A stretch of DNA of 22,652 nucleotides from IMG/VR virus record IMGVR_UViG_3300025872_000328, positions 1-22,652 of that record; one strand, 5' to 3'. The notes beneath the pieces were generated by a model, which made no database searches, was not told the DNA's origin, and was given only the letters and a program-made list of their open reading frames with translations. Shown one piece after another: positions 14,887-22,034 of this stretch (its first letter is position 1; each line of letters begins with the position of its first letter). The position numbers were made by a program, and so were the translations under genes. Source of the DNA: a virus.

Positions 14887-16298
14887 AAGTATCCCCTAGC
14901 TTCCGTAAACATCGCCGGCGTCGGCCTAGCCCTGATTCTTGCCGCATGAATCATCACTGCCCACTCAGCCGGTTTATTGAGTCCTCTCCGCTTGCCAAGT
15001 TCCACCAAATCCTTCAGCGTTCTAGCTGATCCTTGCTCACGTTTCTTTTGCTTGCGTTGCGCTTCAATGTCAATCTGTTGAAGCTCACCATCTTCAACCT
15101 TGATTTCCCTTTGCTTTGGCCCTTCTTTGCCGCAGGAAGGGCACTCAGATAATCCTGCGCGATAGATGGCGTAGCACTCTGGGCACTGCCTGATCTTTAG
15201 GTCATTCTGGCTTGGCTTTTTGCGCTTTCCCTTGTTTGGATCTCCTTCAAGTCGCCATTCGCGTTCATCATCCGGCAGTCCATGACGTTGCCAGTTGCCG
15301 ACATGATCCAAAATCATTAGCGCCGGTTTATTGTCAGCCGTTCGGAATCCGCGCCCATTGCCCTGCATCCAAATAATCAACGATGCTGTGGGCCTGAGCC
15401 ATTGGACAACCTCAATCGCTGGAACGTCTACGCCCTCAATCATCAGTTCTACATTAGTCAGAACCTTGGTTTTACCTTCCTTAATGCGCCCCAGAATCGC
15501 CTGACGCTCTGATGATGGCGTATCACCGTCAATATGTTCTGCGCTGATTCCTGCCGAGTTATAAGCCTCACATACGTGCTTGGCATGGTTAATCGTGGCA
15601 CACATAACCACGCACCGTTTTCCGTATGCGAACTTCAGGTAATGCTCAACAGCATCACCTGTGACGGTCGGCTTATCGACAATCTGCTCAAGGATCTCTG
15701 GCGCATAATCACCCATGCGAGTTTTGACGCCATCCATGCTGACTTTAGATTCTGTCCCATACAGGCGGTAAGGACACAGGAAGCCTTGCTCAATCAATTC
15801 ACCGACCGATGGCCCTAGAACCATGTCCGTGAATATGTCGTTCAGCCCCTTGCCATCCGTCCGCTGTGGCGTTGCCGTAAGCCCGACAATCCGCGACTTT
15901 GGATACGCTTCAATGATCTTGCGGTAAGTATCAGCCGCCGCTCGATGCGCCTCGTCAATAATAATCAGCCCAGGTTCTGCCACGCGATCAAGACGCCTGA
16001 CCAACGTCTGCACCGATGCCACCTGCACAGGTATGCCAAGCGACATATTCCGACCTGCCGCAATGATTCCATGCTGTAGTTTCTGCTCCCATAGTGCGCG
16101 ACTGGTCTGCGACAGGAGCGTATCCCGATGGACACAAAACATAGAACTGATCCCGCGCTCTGCCGCCGTTGCCATCATATGAACAGTCAGAGCTGTCTTG
16201 CCCGCTCCTGTTGCCGCAACGACAAGGGTGGAGCGGTTATGGCGTAGGGATTCGCGGGTGGATGTGATGATTTCGGATTGGTATGGTCTTAGCTGCAT
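14883..16298 (-). CDS. SF2 DEAH-box helicase
   Basis: A 471-residue superfamily 2 helicase of the phage UvsW/Rad25-like group. Motif I TGAGKT (30-35), motif II DEAH (115-118), motif III TATPQR (141-146), and motif VI QGNGRGFR (312-319) are all intact. After the two RecA-like domains comes a basic linker (KGKRKKPSQNDLK) and a zinc ribbon with CPEC (372-375) and CPSC (386-389), then a C-terminal helical tail. The ATG at 16298 follows GGGGA; a GTG four codons upstream is possible but lies within the preceding gene. The role is probably origin or recombination-intermediate unwinding or fork remodelling. Confidence 0.92.
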   Translation of the reverse strand: MQLRPYQSEIITSTRESLRHNRSTLVVAATGAGKTALTVHMMATAAERGISSMFCVHRDTLLSQTSRALWEQKLQHGIIAAGRNMSLGIPVQVASVQTLVRRLDRVAEPGLIIIDEAHRAAADTYRKIIEAYPKSRIVGLTATPQRTDGKGLNDIFTDMVLGPSVGELIEQGFLCPYRLYGTESKVSMDGVKTRMGDYAPEILEQIVDKPTVTGDAVEHYLKFAYGKRCVVMCATINHAKHVCEAYNSAGISAEHIDGDTPSSERQAILGRIKEGKTKVLTNVELMIEGVDVPAIEVVQWLRPTASLIIWMQGNGRGFRTADNKPALMILDHVGNWQRHGLPDDEREWRLEGDPNKGKRKKPSQNDLKIRQCPECYAIYRAGLSECPSCGKEGPKQREIKVEDGELQQIDIEAQRKQKKREQGSARTLKDLVELGKRRGLNKPAEWAVMIHAARIRARPTPAMFTEARGYL

Positions 16299-16876
16299 AA
16301 AAATCCCCACTGGTCGGCCATAGCTTGAGCAATCCCAGAAAATGTGGCTGATCTAAGTTTCCATCTGTCTGGCGTTGGCGGTAGATAGTGCAACCTCATG
16401 CGCTCACGTTCTGGCAGTCTCATTGTCTGCTCTTTGACGTTATTGGTTGCAACCAGTTTCTGTAATCCTTTCAGCCACAGACAAGTTGCTTTTGTTTCCA
16501 TGTGCCCAAACATATACGGCTGTATTATTTGATCTGGTTTTCTCCAGATTGATGACATGACGCAAACCGGGTTTTCTATCGCTATTCGTGGAATGTCTGC
16601 CTTCGCCAGCATCATAAAAAATGAAGCACTTGCCTGCTGTTCACCTGCCATCCGTTTTTTTTCAAACCACGCTGCGCCAGAAACAGCAAGATTTGTGCAT
16701 GGTGGGTGGGCAATCATCAAATCCCACGGATAGTCGATCACATCTCTAACGTCACCTTGATAATGCGGCCCCGGCGATTCGGTCGGCAACAGATCGCAGC
16801 TCATGGCCTCATGCCCACCATTGATAAACGCATCGCGAACTGCTCCACTGTATTCACAGGCATCTAAAACGCGCAT
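16289..16876 (-). CDS. C5-cytosine-methyltransferase-like protein
   Basis: A 195-residue Rossmann-fold protein. MRVLDACEYSGAVRDAF stands in the place of the SAM-binding motif I, CDLLP is the motif II-like acid, AHPPCTNLAVSGA has the PC (residues 59-60) that carries the catalytic Cys in C5-methyltransferases, and ENP (101-103) is in the place of their motif VI ENV. It is far shorter than typical C5 enzymes and lacks a visible target-recognition domain. Similar short phage proteins are usually annotated as DNA methyltransferases. The ATG at 16876 overlaps the HTH gene stop as TGATG; a GTG one codon upstream is an alternative. Possible roles are DNA methylation for host restriction escape, or another pyrimidine modification. 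Confidence 0.7.
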   Translation of the reverse strand: MRVLDACEYSGAVRDAFINGGHEAMSCDLLPTESPGPHYQGDVRDVIDYPWDLMIAHPPCTNLAVSGAAWFEKKRMAGEQQASASFFMMLAKADIPRIAIENPVCVMSSIWRKPDQIIQPYMFGHMETKATCLWLKGLQKLVATNNVKEQTMRLPERERMRLHYLPPTPDRWKLRSATFSGIAQAMADQWGFLCS

Positions 16877-17046
16877 CACTTTTCCCCCAAATACTCCATC
16901 AACCGCCTCACCGTATCATGCGAAGGATTCGGAGTTTTTCCCGTCAACACGTTATGAATCGCCTGCCTGCTAAGTCCTGTAGCAACAGCCACCATCGACA
17001 GTCTACGATCCTTCAGCTTTTCCCTGATTTCTTCAAGCGTCATCAT
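16876..17046 (-). CDS. Small HTH (Cro/XRE-like) regulator, 56 residues
   Basis: Starts MMTLEEIREKLKDRRLSM and contains a helix-turn-helix: VAVATGLSRQAIHNVLTG (about residues 19-36), followed by NPSHDTVRRLMEYL. This is the shape of small Cro-type or anti-repressor-type DNA-binding proteins. AGGTGA is five bases before the first ATG at 17046, eight before the second at 17043. It is the first gene of the leftward transcript from the divergent promoters at 17071-17104, so it probably binds the adjacent dyad to control them and its own synthesis. No second repressor gene lies in the window. Confidence 0.85.
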   Translation of the reverse strand: MMTLEEIREKLKDRRLSMVAVATGLSRQAIHNVLTGKTPNPSHDTVRRLMEYLGEK

Positions 17047-17070
17047 TAAATTCACCTGCGTAAAAAAGAA

Positions 17071-17099
17071 TTGACAGTCTAATTCGTTGTGTTTACGAT
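17071..17099 (+). promoter_or_regulatory. Rightward sigma70 promoter (early recombination operon)
   Basis: A perfect -35 TTGACA (17071-17076), a 17-base spacer, and a -10 TACGAT (17094-17099). Expected start near 17106. It serves the exonuclease gene at 17144. Confidence 0.85.
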
Positions 17100-17104
17100 T
17101 TCAA
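17076..17104 (-). promoter_or_regulatory. Leftward sigma70 promoter (HTH regulator operon)
   Basis: On the minus strand -35 TTGAAA (17104-17099), a 17-base spacer, and -10 TAGACT (17081-17076). It shares the same DNA as the rightward promoter: each -35 touches the other's -10 by one base. Drives the HTH gene starting at 17046. Confidence 0.7.
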
Positions 17105-17122
17105 CCACTGGCAAGTGTTGCC
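17102..17122. promoter_or_regulatory. Dyad operator candidate
   Basis: CAACCACTGGCAAGTGTTG (17102-17120) has CAAC/GTTG ends and a TG.CA centre. Overlapping it is a perfect 13-base dyad GGCAA-GTG-TTGCC (17110-17122). It covers the rightward start site and the edge of the leftward -35, a good place for the HTH protein to bind. It would also form a small hairpin in the 5' end of the rightward mRNA. Confidence 0.5.
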
Positions 17123-17143
17123 GGTTTTCACACAGGAGTTTTT

Positions 17144-17929
17144 ATGTTGACCAAAGACCTATCAAACGATGCGTATCACGCGCACCCGGCAATCTCCAAA
17201 TCCGGCCTTGATCTGATTGCACGTTCTCCGGCGCATTACGCATACCGCGCACCCAAAGAACCATCACGCGCCATGGAAATTGGCACGGCTATTCATACGG
17301 CATTGCTTGAGCCTGAGCGTTACGCATCTGAATATCAGGTGGTTGATTGCGAAGATCGCCGCGCATCCATATACAAGGAAGCAGTAAAAATTCACGGGTC
17401 TGAGCGCGTATTGACCCGCGCCGAAGCCGACAAAATCACAGGCATGAGCGCATCAGTACAGGGTAATCCACACGCGCAGGCGTTGCTGAAGCATGATTTC
17501 GCGTCATTTGAAGTTTCGATTATCACCAAAGACCCAGAAACTGGCGTTGATGTGAAATGCCGCTTTGACTTGCTTGCAGGCAACAAAGCGCTGGATCTTA
17601 AAAAGACGCAGGATGCCCGCCCAGATTCGTTTGCAAAGTCGGTTGCCAACTATCGCTACATGGTGCAGGCCGCGTTTTATAGTGACGTATACCGTTGGGA
17701 AACTGGTGAAGAGCTTGAAGCCTTTGGTTTCTTAGTTGTTGAAGAAGAAATGCCACACGCCAGTGCAATCTACGTCCTTGACGATATGGCTCTGGACTAC
17801 GGTCGGATGCTGTACCGCAAGGAGCTAAATTTGTATGCCGACTGCCTAGATACTGGCGTATGGCCTTCAGTAGATCAAACGCCGCAGATCCTTAGCCTTC
17901 CTAATTGGGTTTATAAGGAGGTGGTGTAA
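17144..17929 (+). CDS. RecE-like / DUF3799 exonuclease (PD-(D/E)XK)
   Basis: A 261-residue nuclease. MEIGTAIHTALLEPE (44-58) is the conserved helix near the DNA-entry side. The active site is RFDLLAGN with D142 and DLKKT with D151 and K153 (D...DxK), followed by YRYMVQAAFY (160-169), which carries the conserved Gln. Enzymes of this group digest one strand 5' to 3' at double-strand ends, giving a 3' overhang for annealing. I chose ATG 17144, five bases after AGGAG; the frame is open upstream but that part is promoter and operator. The RecT partner lies two genes downstream. Confidence 0.9.
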   Translation: MLTKDLSNDAYHAHPAISKSGLDLIARSPAHYAYRAPKEPSRAMEIGTAIHTALLEPERYASEYQVVDCEDRRASIYKEAVKIHGSERVLTRAEADKITGMSASVQGNPHAQALLKHDFASFEVSIITKDPETGVDVKCRFDLLAGNKALDLKKTQDARPDSFAKSVANYRYMVQAAFYSDVYRWETGEELEAFGFLVVEEEMPHASAIYVLDDMALDYGRMLYRKELNLYADCLDTGVWPSVDQTPQILSLPNWVYKEVV

Positions 17930-18204
17930 TGCGTCCATTTAACCTTTACGAAGCCTTAGACGGTCATCCCGTCTGCATGGCAGGATTCCCGGAAACGCGC
18001 ATTGTTGGATTGCATTTATTTACGCAGTCAAACCATTCACATAGGTTGCTTGGCGTCGTTCATCATCTTGAGCGTTCGTACACAGGAGCAACCGATATTT
18101 ACACATGGACTCCAGATGGAATATTTGGTCACGATGATCCTGATAGCGATTTTTCTTGTATGCATCTGGTGATGTGGGAAGAAGGAGACGATGATAATGA
18201 GTAA
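17929..18204 (+). CDS. Unknown small protein between exonuclease and RecT
   Basis: A 91-residue acidic protein, start overlapping the exonuclease stop (TAATG). Features: MRPFNLYEALDGHPVCMAGF, a His-rich middle (NHSHRLLGVVHHLERSY), and an acidic tail (EEGDDDNE). The last bases hold the ribosome-binding site (AAGGAG) and the start of RecT. I do not recognise a family. Its central position in the recombination operon suggests an accessory or regulator of the exonuclease/annealase pair, but nothing demonstrates that. Confidence 0.75.
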   Translation: MRPFNLYEALDGHPVCMAGFPETRIVGLHLFTQSNHSHRLLGVVHHLERSYTGATDIYTWTPDGIFGHDDPDSDFSCMHLVMWEEGDDDNE

Positions 18205-18982
18205 CGCAATCGTTGAAGTCCGCTCACAACTGACCCGTATGGCCCCAGAACTTGCCAAAGTTTTGCCAGATCATGTGACCCCTGAGAAGTTTGAGCGCGT
18301 GACGTTGACTGCGTTACAGCGCAGTCCTGACCTGTTGGCTTGCGACAGAAAATCGCTGTTTGAATCCGTCATGCAATGTGCCCAGGATGGCTTGATTCCT
18401 GATGGGCGCGAAGCCGCTTTGACCAAGTTTGGTCAAAAGGTTGCGTATATGCCGATGGTTGCAGGAATCTTGAAGAAGATTCGTCAATCAGGCGATCTGG
18501 TTACGATCACGGCGCAAATGGTCTATCAGATGGATGACTTTCAATACTGGATCGACGATGAAGGCGAACACCTAAAGCATACGCCAGAAATGATCCGTGA
18601 TGCCGGTGAACCGTTAGCAGTCTACGCAATGGCCCGCACCAAGGATGGTGGCGTATATATCGAAGTCCTTCGCATGAGTGACGTTCAGAAGATCCGCGCA
18701 TCATCGCGTGGCGGTAATGGTGGCCCTTGGGCGCAATGGACTGATCAAATGGCAAAGAAATCAGCCATACGCCGCCTTGCCAAGCGATTGCCAATGTCAA
18801 CGGATCTTGAGCGCATCGTGCAGCGTGATGACCAGTTCTACCCATATCGTGAACCTGTCGTAGAACAGGCATCCAAAGCAGTCAGCGCATTAACTGTTGC
18901 AGAACCAGATATTATTGAAGATTCGCCCGTCAAGGACGAAGAAACCGCAGAAATAACCACTACAGACGCAGGAATTTTCTAA
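18197..18982 (+). CDS. recT: RecT-family single-strand annealing protein
   Basis: A 261-residue recombinase. The order MAPELAKVLPDHVTPEKFER, then LTALQRSPDLLACDRKSLF, CAQDGLIPDGREAALTKFG, and YMPMVAGILKKIRQSG is characteristic of RecT. The C-terminal third is acidic and variable. It anneals single-stranded DNA exposed by the exonuclease. I chose ATG 18197 rather than 18191: AAGGAG is nine bases before 18197 and only three before 18191. It overlaps the upstream stop. Gene symbol given for the family. Confidence 0.95.
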   Translation: MSNAIVEVRSQLTRMAPELAKVLPDHVTPEKFERVTLTALQRSPDLLACDRKSLFESVMQCAQDGLIPDGREAALTKFGQKVAYMPMVAGILKKIRQSGDLVTITAQMVYQMDDFQYWIDDEGEHLKHTPEMIRDAGEPLAVYAMARTKDGGVYIEVLRMSDVQKIRASSRGGNGGPWAQWTDQMAKKSAIRRLAKRLPMSTDLERIVQRDDQFYPYREPVVEQASKAVSALTVAEPDIIEDSPVKDEETAEITTTDAGIF

Positions 18983-18983
18983 A

Positions 18984-19283
18984 ATGGCAAAGAAACTATA
19001 CGATTTGGCAGTCAAGACCGGCGAATACACCGCAAACGGTCAGACCAAAGGCCGCTATGAAAACGTGGGCGCAGTCATGCAGTCCGATGACGGTGGCAAG
19101 TTCATTATGATGAAGCGCGTATTTAACCCCGCTGGCGTTCCCGATCTATCTGGGCGCAATAGCGATTCGATCTTGCTATCTATGTTCCCGCCGAAGGATG
19201 CAGATCAGCAGCAAGCACCGCAAAGACAGGCCGCGCCGCAACAGGCGCAGAATAGCGGATACTCAGACGATATCCCATTCTGA
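18984..19283 (+). CDS. SSB-like single-stranded DNA-binding protein
   Basis: A 99-residue protein starting one base after the RecT stop. The N-terminal part (MAKKLYDLAVKTGEYTANG, then GRYENVGAVMQ, KFIMMKRVFNPAGVP) looks like the short OB-fold phage DNA-binding proteins that sit beside RecT. A Gln/Pro/Ala-rich linker (residues 73-92) and the acidic terminal DDIPF follow, the hallmark SSB tip that binds partner proteins. It should coat single strands made by the exonuclease. It closes the recombination operon. Confidence 0.85.
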   Translation: MAKKLYDLAVKTGEYTANGQTKGRYENVGAVMQSDDGGKFIMMKRVFNPAGVPDLSGRNSDSILLSMFPPKDADQQQAPQRQAAPQQAQNSGYSDDIPF

Positions 19284-19306
19284 TTAACGATTATCACTCC
19301 CCTTTG

Positions 19307-19332
19307 CCCCGGCTTCGGTCGGGGATTTTTTT
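19307..19332 (+). terminator. Intrinsic terminator with UUCG tetraloop
   Basis: CCCCGGC-UUCG-GUCGGGG (7 bp, one G-U) followed by A and seven U. Very stable. It ends the recombination operon and lies 26 bases before the next gene start. Confidence 0.95.
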
Positions 19333-19358
19333 CAATGCCGGACAACAGGAGAGAAGGC

Positions 19359-20492
19359 ATGGAATATGCAATTTTAATGGCAGAGATTGATTCTCTTCCG
19401 CTAGATCAAAAAATAGACGCTATCAATGAATTGCGACAGGCAATTCATGAAATCAGCCCATTCAAGTCTGAGCCAGTTGATTTTGTGCGCTGGGTAAAAA
19501 ACCCATTAGTGCATTCAAACGATTACAACCCAAACAGTGTAGCGCCACCAGAGATGGAGCTTTTGCGCGTGTCTATTGACGCCGATGGATATACACAGCC
19601 AATCGTGTCAATGGCTGATCCTGATGGCCGCTATGAAGTCATTGATGGGTTTCACCGCCATAGGGTTGGCAAGGAATGCGCAGACATACAGGGCAGGGTT
19701 CATGGCTATCTTCCATTGGTGCAGATCAGAGAATCCCAGGTTGATAAAACCAATCGCATGGCATCAACGATTCGCCACAATCGCGCTAGGGGCAAGCATC
19801 AGGTTGAAGCCATGTCAGATATTGTTGTGGAGCTAAAACGCCGAAACTGGACTGATGAAAAGATCTCCAAAAACCTCGGCATGGATCAAGATGAGATTTT
19901 GCGCCTTTGTCAGATCACTGGATTGTCTGAATTGTTTTCCGATCAGGAATTTTCTCGCTCTTGGGATGTTGAAGGTGAGATAACCGAATCAGATTTTGAA
20001 GAATTGACCGATGACGTTGAATCTTACGGCGAAGAGGCTGATGGATTCAGGACGGTGAACACCAGTGACGAAAACCGCATTTTTCATACTTACGACAAGT
20101 GGGAATGCTATCGGGCTGGATTTTACGCGACCACAATGGATGGCATGACCAAGGCGCAATGCGAAGAATATTATCGCGTCTTTTTGTCTGACATTCCACG
20201 ATTCTCTAGGGCGCTCCATGGAGTCATTACGGAATGGAAACATTCTTGCGAACACTATCTAACCAATTCCGCAATGAATCGCATAGCGTGGCTTGGACAG
20301 GCGTCAGCGTGTTACGACATGGGCGTTCCATCAACATTTCGTAGTGGCTTTTTTTTGCTGACAGAAGAACAGCAAGAAGCTGCCAACCAATGCGCCCTTG
20401 AATATCTGAACACATGGCTTGTTGCTAACGGACGAGATGCCGTGACAATGGAAGAAGCCTACTCTGGTAGCAGACAATCGGACATTTACTAA
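19359..20492 (+). CDS. ParB/IbrB-like protein with extra C-terminal domain
   Basis: A 377-residue protein. Residues about 40-150 are a ParB/sulfiredoxin-type N-domain: YEVIDGFHRHRVGKE (92-106) matches the ParB GxxR nucleotide-site region and TIRHNRARGKH (137-147) is in the place of the second ParB box. A likely HTH follows (WTDEKISKNLGMDQDEILRL, 164-183). An acidic linker (190-227) leads to a separate C-terminal domain (about 228-377) with DKWECYRAGFYA, SCEHYLTN (286-293), and NRIAWLGQASACYDMG. I have seen this domain's sequence style in stand-alone phage proteins of unknown function, not in classical ParB. No ParA gene is near, so plasmid-type partition is unlikely. ATG 19359 is seven bases after AGGAG. 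Its stop overlaps the next gene's start by one base. Confidence 0.8.
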   Translation: MEYAILMAEIDSLPLDQKIDAINELRQAIHEISPFKSEPVDFVRWVKNPLVHSNDYNPNSVAPPEMELLRVSIDADGYTQPIVSMADPDGRYEVIDGFHRHRVGKECADIQGRVHGYLPLVQIRESQVDKTNRMASTIRHNRARGKHQVEAMSDIVVELKRRNWTDEKISKNLGMDQDEILRLCQITGLSELFSDQEFSRSWDVEGEITESDFEELTDDVESYGEEADGFRTVNTSDENRIFHTYDKWECYRAGFYATTMDGMTKAQCEEYYRVFLSDIPRFSRALHGVITEWKHSCEHYLTNSAMNRIAWLGQASACYDMGVPSTFRSGFFLLTEEQQEAANQCALEYLNTWLVANGRDAVTMEEAYSGSRQSDIY

Positions 20493-21697
20493 TGGCTATA
20501 AAACGATACCGCAAAGAATCGGTCCTTGATGCGGCAAGGGCAAGAATACGTGAAACATTTGATTCTGTTGAGCGTGTTTATACGGCATTTTCCGGCGGAA
20601 AGGATTCTAGCGTAATGATGCACCTTGTCATGGAAGAAGCTATTCGACGAAATCAGAAGATTGGCGTCATGTTTATCGACATGGAAGCCCAGTATGCAGA
20701 AACCATCGAACACGCTAAAGAAATGTTCGATATGTATGAGGATTACATTGATCCTCACTGGATCTGCATTCCTATGCTATTGCGTAACGCAGTCACAAAC
20801 TTTGAGCCGCGATGGACCGCATGGGATGAGGAAAAGAAAGACATTTGGATCAGGCCAAAGCCAGAATGGGCAAAGACCGAGCATGATTATCCATTTGCTG
20901 TGCCAGGAATGGAATTTGAAGAATTTATCGTTCTTTTTGGTGAATGGTACGGACAAAGCAAGCGCACTGCTGGGTTTATTGGCATCAGGGCACAAGAGTC
21001 GCTTCACCGTTATTGCGCTGTGGCAACATGGGAAAAAAAAGATTTAATGCTTCATAACCGCCGCTGGACCACAAAAATTGTGGCCGATACTTACAACGTC
21101 TATCCGATCTACGATTGGCTGACAGAGGATATCTGGCGGTTTCACGCCAAATACAAAGACAAACCGCATAACCGGATTTACGACAAGATGCACATGGCTG
21201 GGGTGAAATTAAGTCAACAACGCCTTTGTCAGCCGTTCGGAGACGATCAGCGCCGTGGTTTGTGGCTGTATCACATTCTGGAACCCCAGACATGGTTCAA
21301 GCTGATTGCTCGCGTTAATGGTGCGAACTCTGGCGCTCTCTATATTGAAGAGCGTGGAAACATTAACGGATACAACAAAATTAGCAAACCTCCGCATCAT
21401 AGTTGGCATTCATTCTGCAATTTGTTACTTCAGACGATGCCGAAGAAAACTCGAGATCACTACATCATTCGATTCAAAAAGTTCATTTATGGCTGGCATC
21501 AACGTGGTTATCCGCAGATTCCAGAAGAAGCGCCACCAGAACTTGAGGCCAAATGCTGGGCGCCGTCGTGGAGAAGAATGTGCAAGGTTTTATTGCGGAA
21601 TGACTATTGGTGCAAGGGCTTGGGTCAGGCTCAACCAAAAAGCGACGCCTATGCAAAATACAAGCAAATGAAAAAAGATGGACGATTGCCAAACTAA
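20492..21697 (+). CDS. PP-loop ATPase, PAPS reductase / DUF3440 family (IbrA-like)
   Basis: A 401-residue protein of the adenine nucleotide alpha-hydrolase fold. The PP-loop FSGGKDSS is at 33-40, GIRAQES at 164-170, and NVYPIYDWLTEDIW at 202-215. Size and order match the DUF3440 proteins, of which E. coli IbrA is the known example. It lacks the C-terminal ECG(L/I)H motif of true CysH reductases, so sulfate assimilation is unlikely. It is more like an ATP pyrophosphatase that adenylates or activates a substrate, as DndC and tRNA thiolation enzymes do. Several Cys are scattered in the C-terminal half (C246, and KCWAPS, MCKVL, YWCKG near the end). Start overlaps the ParB-like gene (TAATG), implying a paired complex. 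Confidence 0.88.
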   Translation: MAIKRYRKESVLDAARARIRETFDSVERVYTAFSGGKDSSVMMHLVMEEAIRRNQKIGVMFIDMEAQYAETIEHAKEMFDMYEDYIDPHWICIPMLLRNAVTNFEPRWTAWDEEKKDIWIRPKPEWAKTEHDYPFAVPGMEFEEFIVLFGEWYGQSKRTAGFIGIRAQESLHRYCAVATWEKKDLMLHNRRWTTKIVADTYNVYPIYDWLTEDIWRFHAKYKDKPHNRIYDKMHMAGVKLSQQRLCQPFGDDQRRGLWLYHILEPQTWFKLIARVNGANSGALYIEERGNINGYNKISKPPHHSWHSFCNLLLQTMPKKTRDHYIIRFKKFIYGWHQRGYPQIPEEAPPELEAKCWAPSWRRMCKVLLRNDYWCKGLGQAQPKSDAYAKYKQMKKDGRLPN

Positions 21698-22031
21698 ACA
21701 CTGCCCACACTGCCACCAAATCAAACCCATAACCGACTTCCACCTAAATCACGCCAGACCAAATGGTGCCAGGCAATCCTGGTGCAAGGACTGTAAAAAT
21801 CATCTGAAACGATCAACCACGCTACTGCGTGGCCCCGCTCCAGAGCGAACCAGGGTGATGCCGCAATGGGGTGAGAAACGCTGGAACGCCAAATTGACTG
21901 CTCAGGACGTGATCCTAATACGCGGACTGTTGCCCTGGCTGTCCTGCGCTGAGATCGCCAAAAAATTTGACGTATCCCGTACCTGCATCAGCAGCATCAA
22001 ACACGGATATTCTTGGTACAAACTAAAATAG
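21678..22031 (+). CDS. Zinc-ribbon + HTH DNA-binding protein
   Basis: A 117-residue protein whose start lies in the last 20 bases of the PP-loop gene. An N-terminal zinc site is formed by C9, C12, C36 and C39 (CPHC and CKDC), with KPITDFHLN between, as in zinc ribbons attached to phage HNH endonucleases. After a Pro-rich linker, residues about 73-113 form an HTH-like module (AEIAKKFDVSRTCISSIKHG) seen at the ends of homing endonucleases. No HNH catalytic residues are present between them. It may be a regulator or the DNA-binding remnant of an endonuclease. Possible partner of the ParB/PP-loop pair by position. Confidence 0.75.
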   Translation: MDDCQTKHCPHCHQIKPITDFHLNHARPNGARQSWCKDCKNHLKRSTTLLRGPAPERTRVMPQWGEKRWNAKLTAQDVILIRGLLPWLSCAEIAKKFDVSRTCISSIKHGYSWYKLK

Positions 22032-22034
22032 TTG

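Noticed and set aside
17087-17143. Longer start of the exonuclease gene.
   Set aside because: This part is promoter and dyad; ATG 17144 has the ribosome site.
19359-20492. Plasmid-type ParABS partition system.
   Set aside because: There is no ParA ATPase nearby, no obvious parS palindrome array, and the C-terminal domain is unlike ParB.
20492-21697. Sulfate assimilation (CysH) gene.
   Set aside because: The catalytic ECG(L/I)H motif is absent and no other cysteine pathway gene is present.
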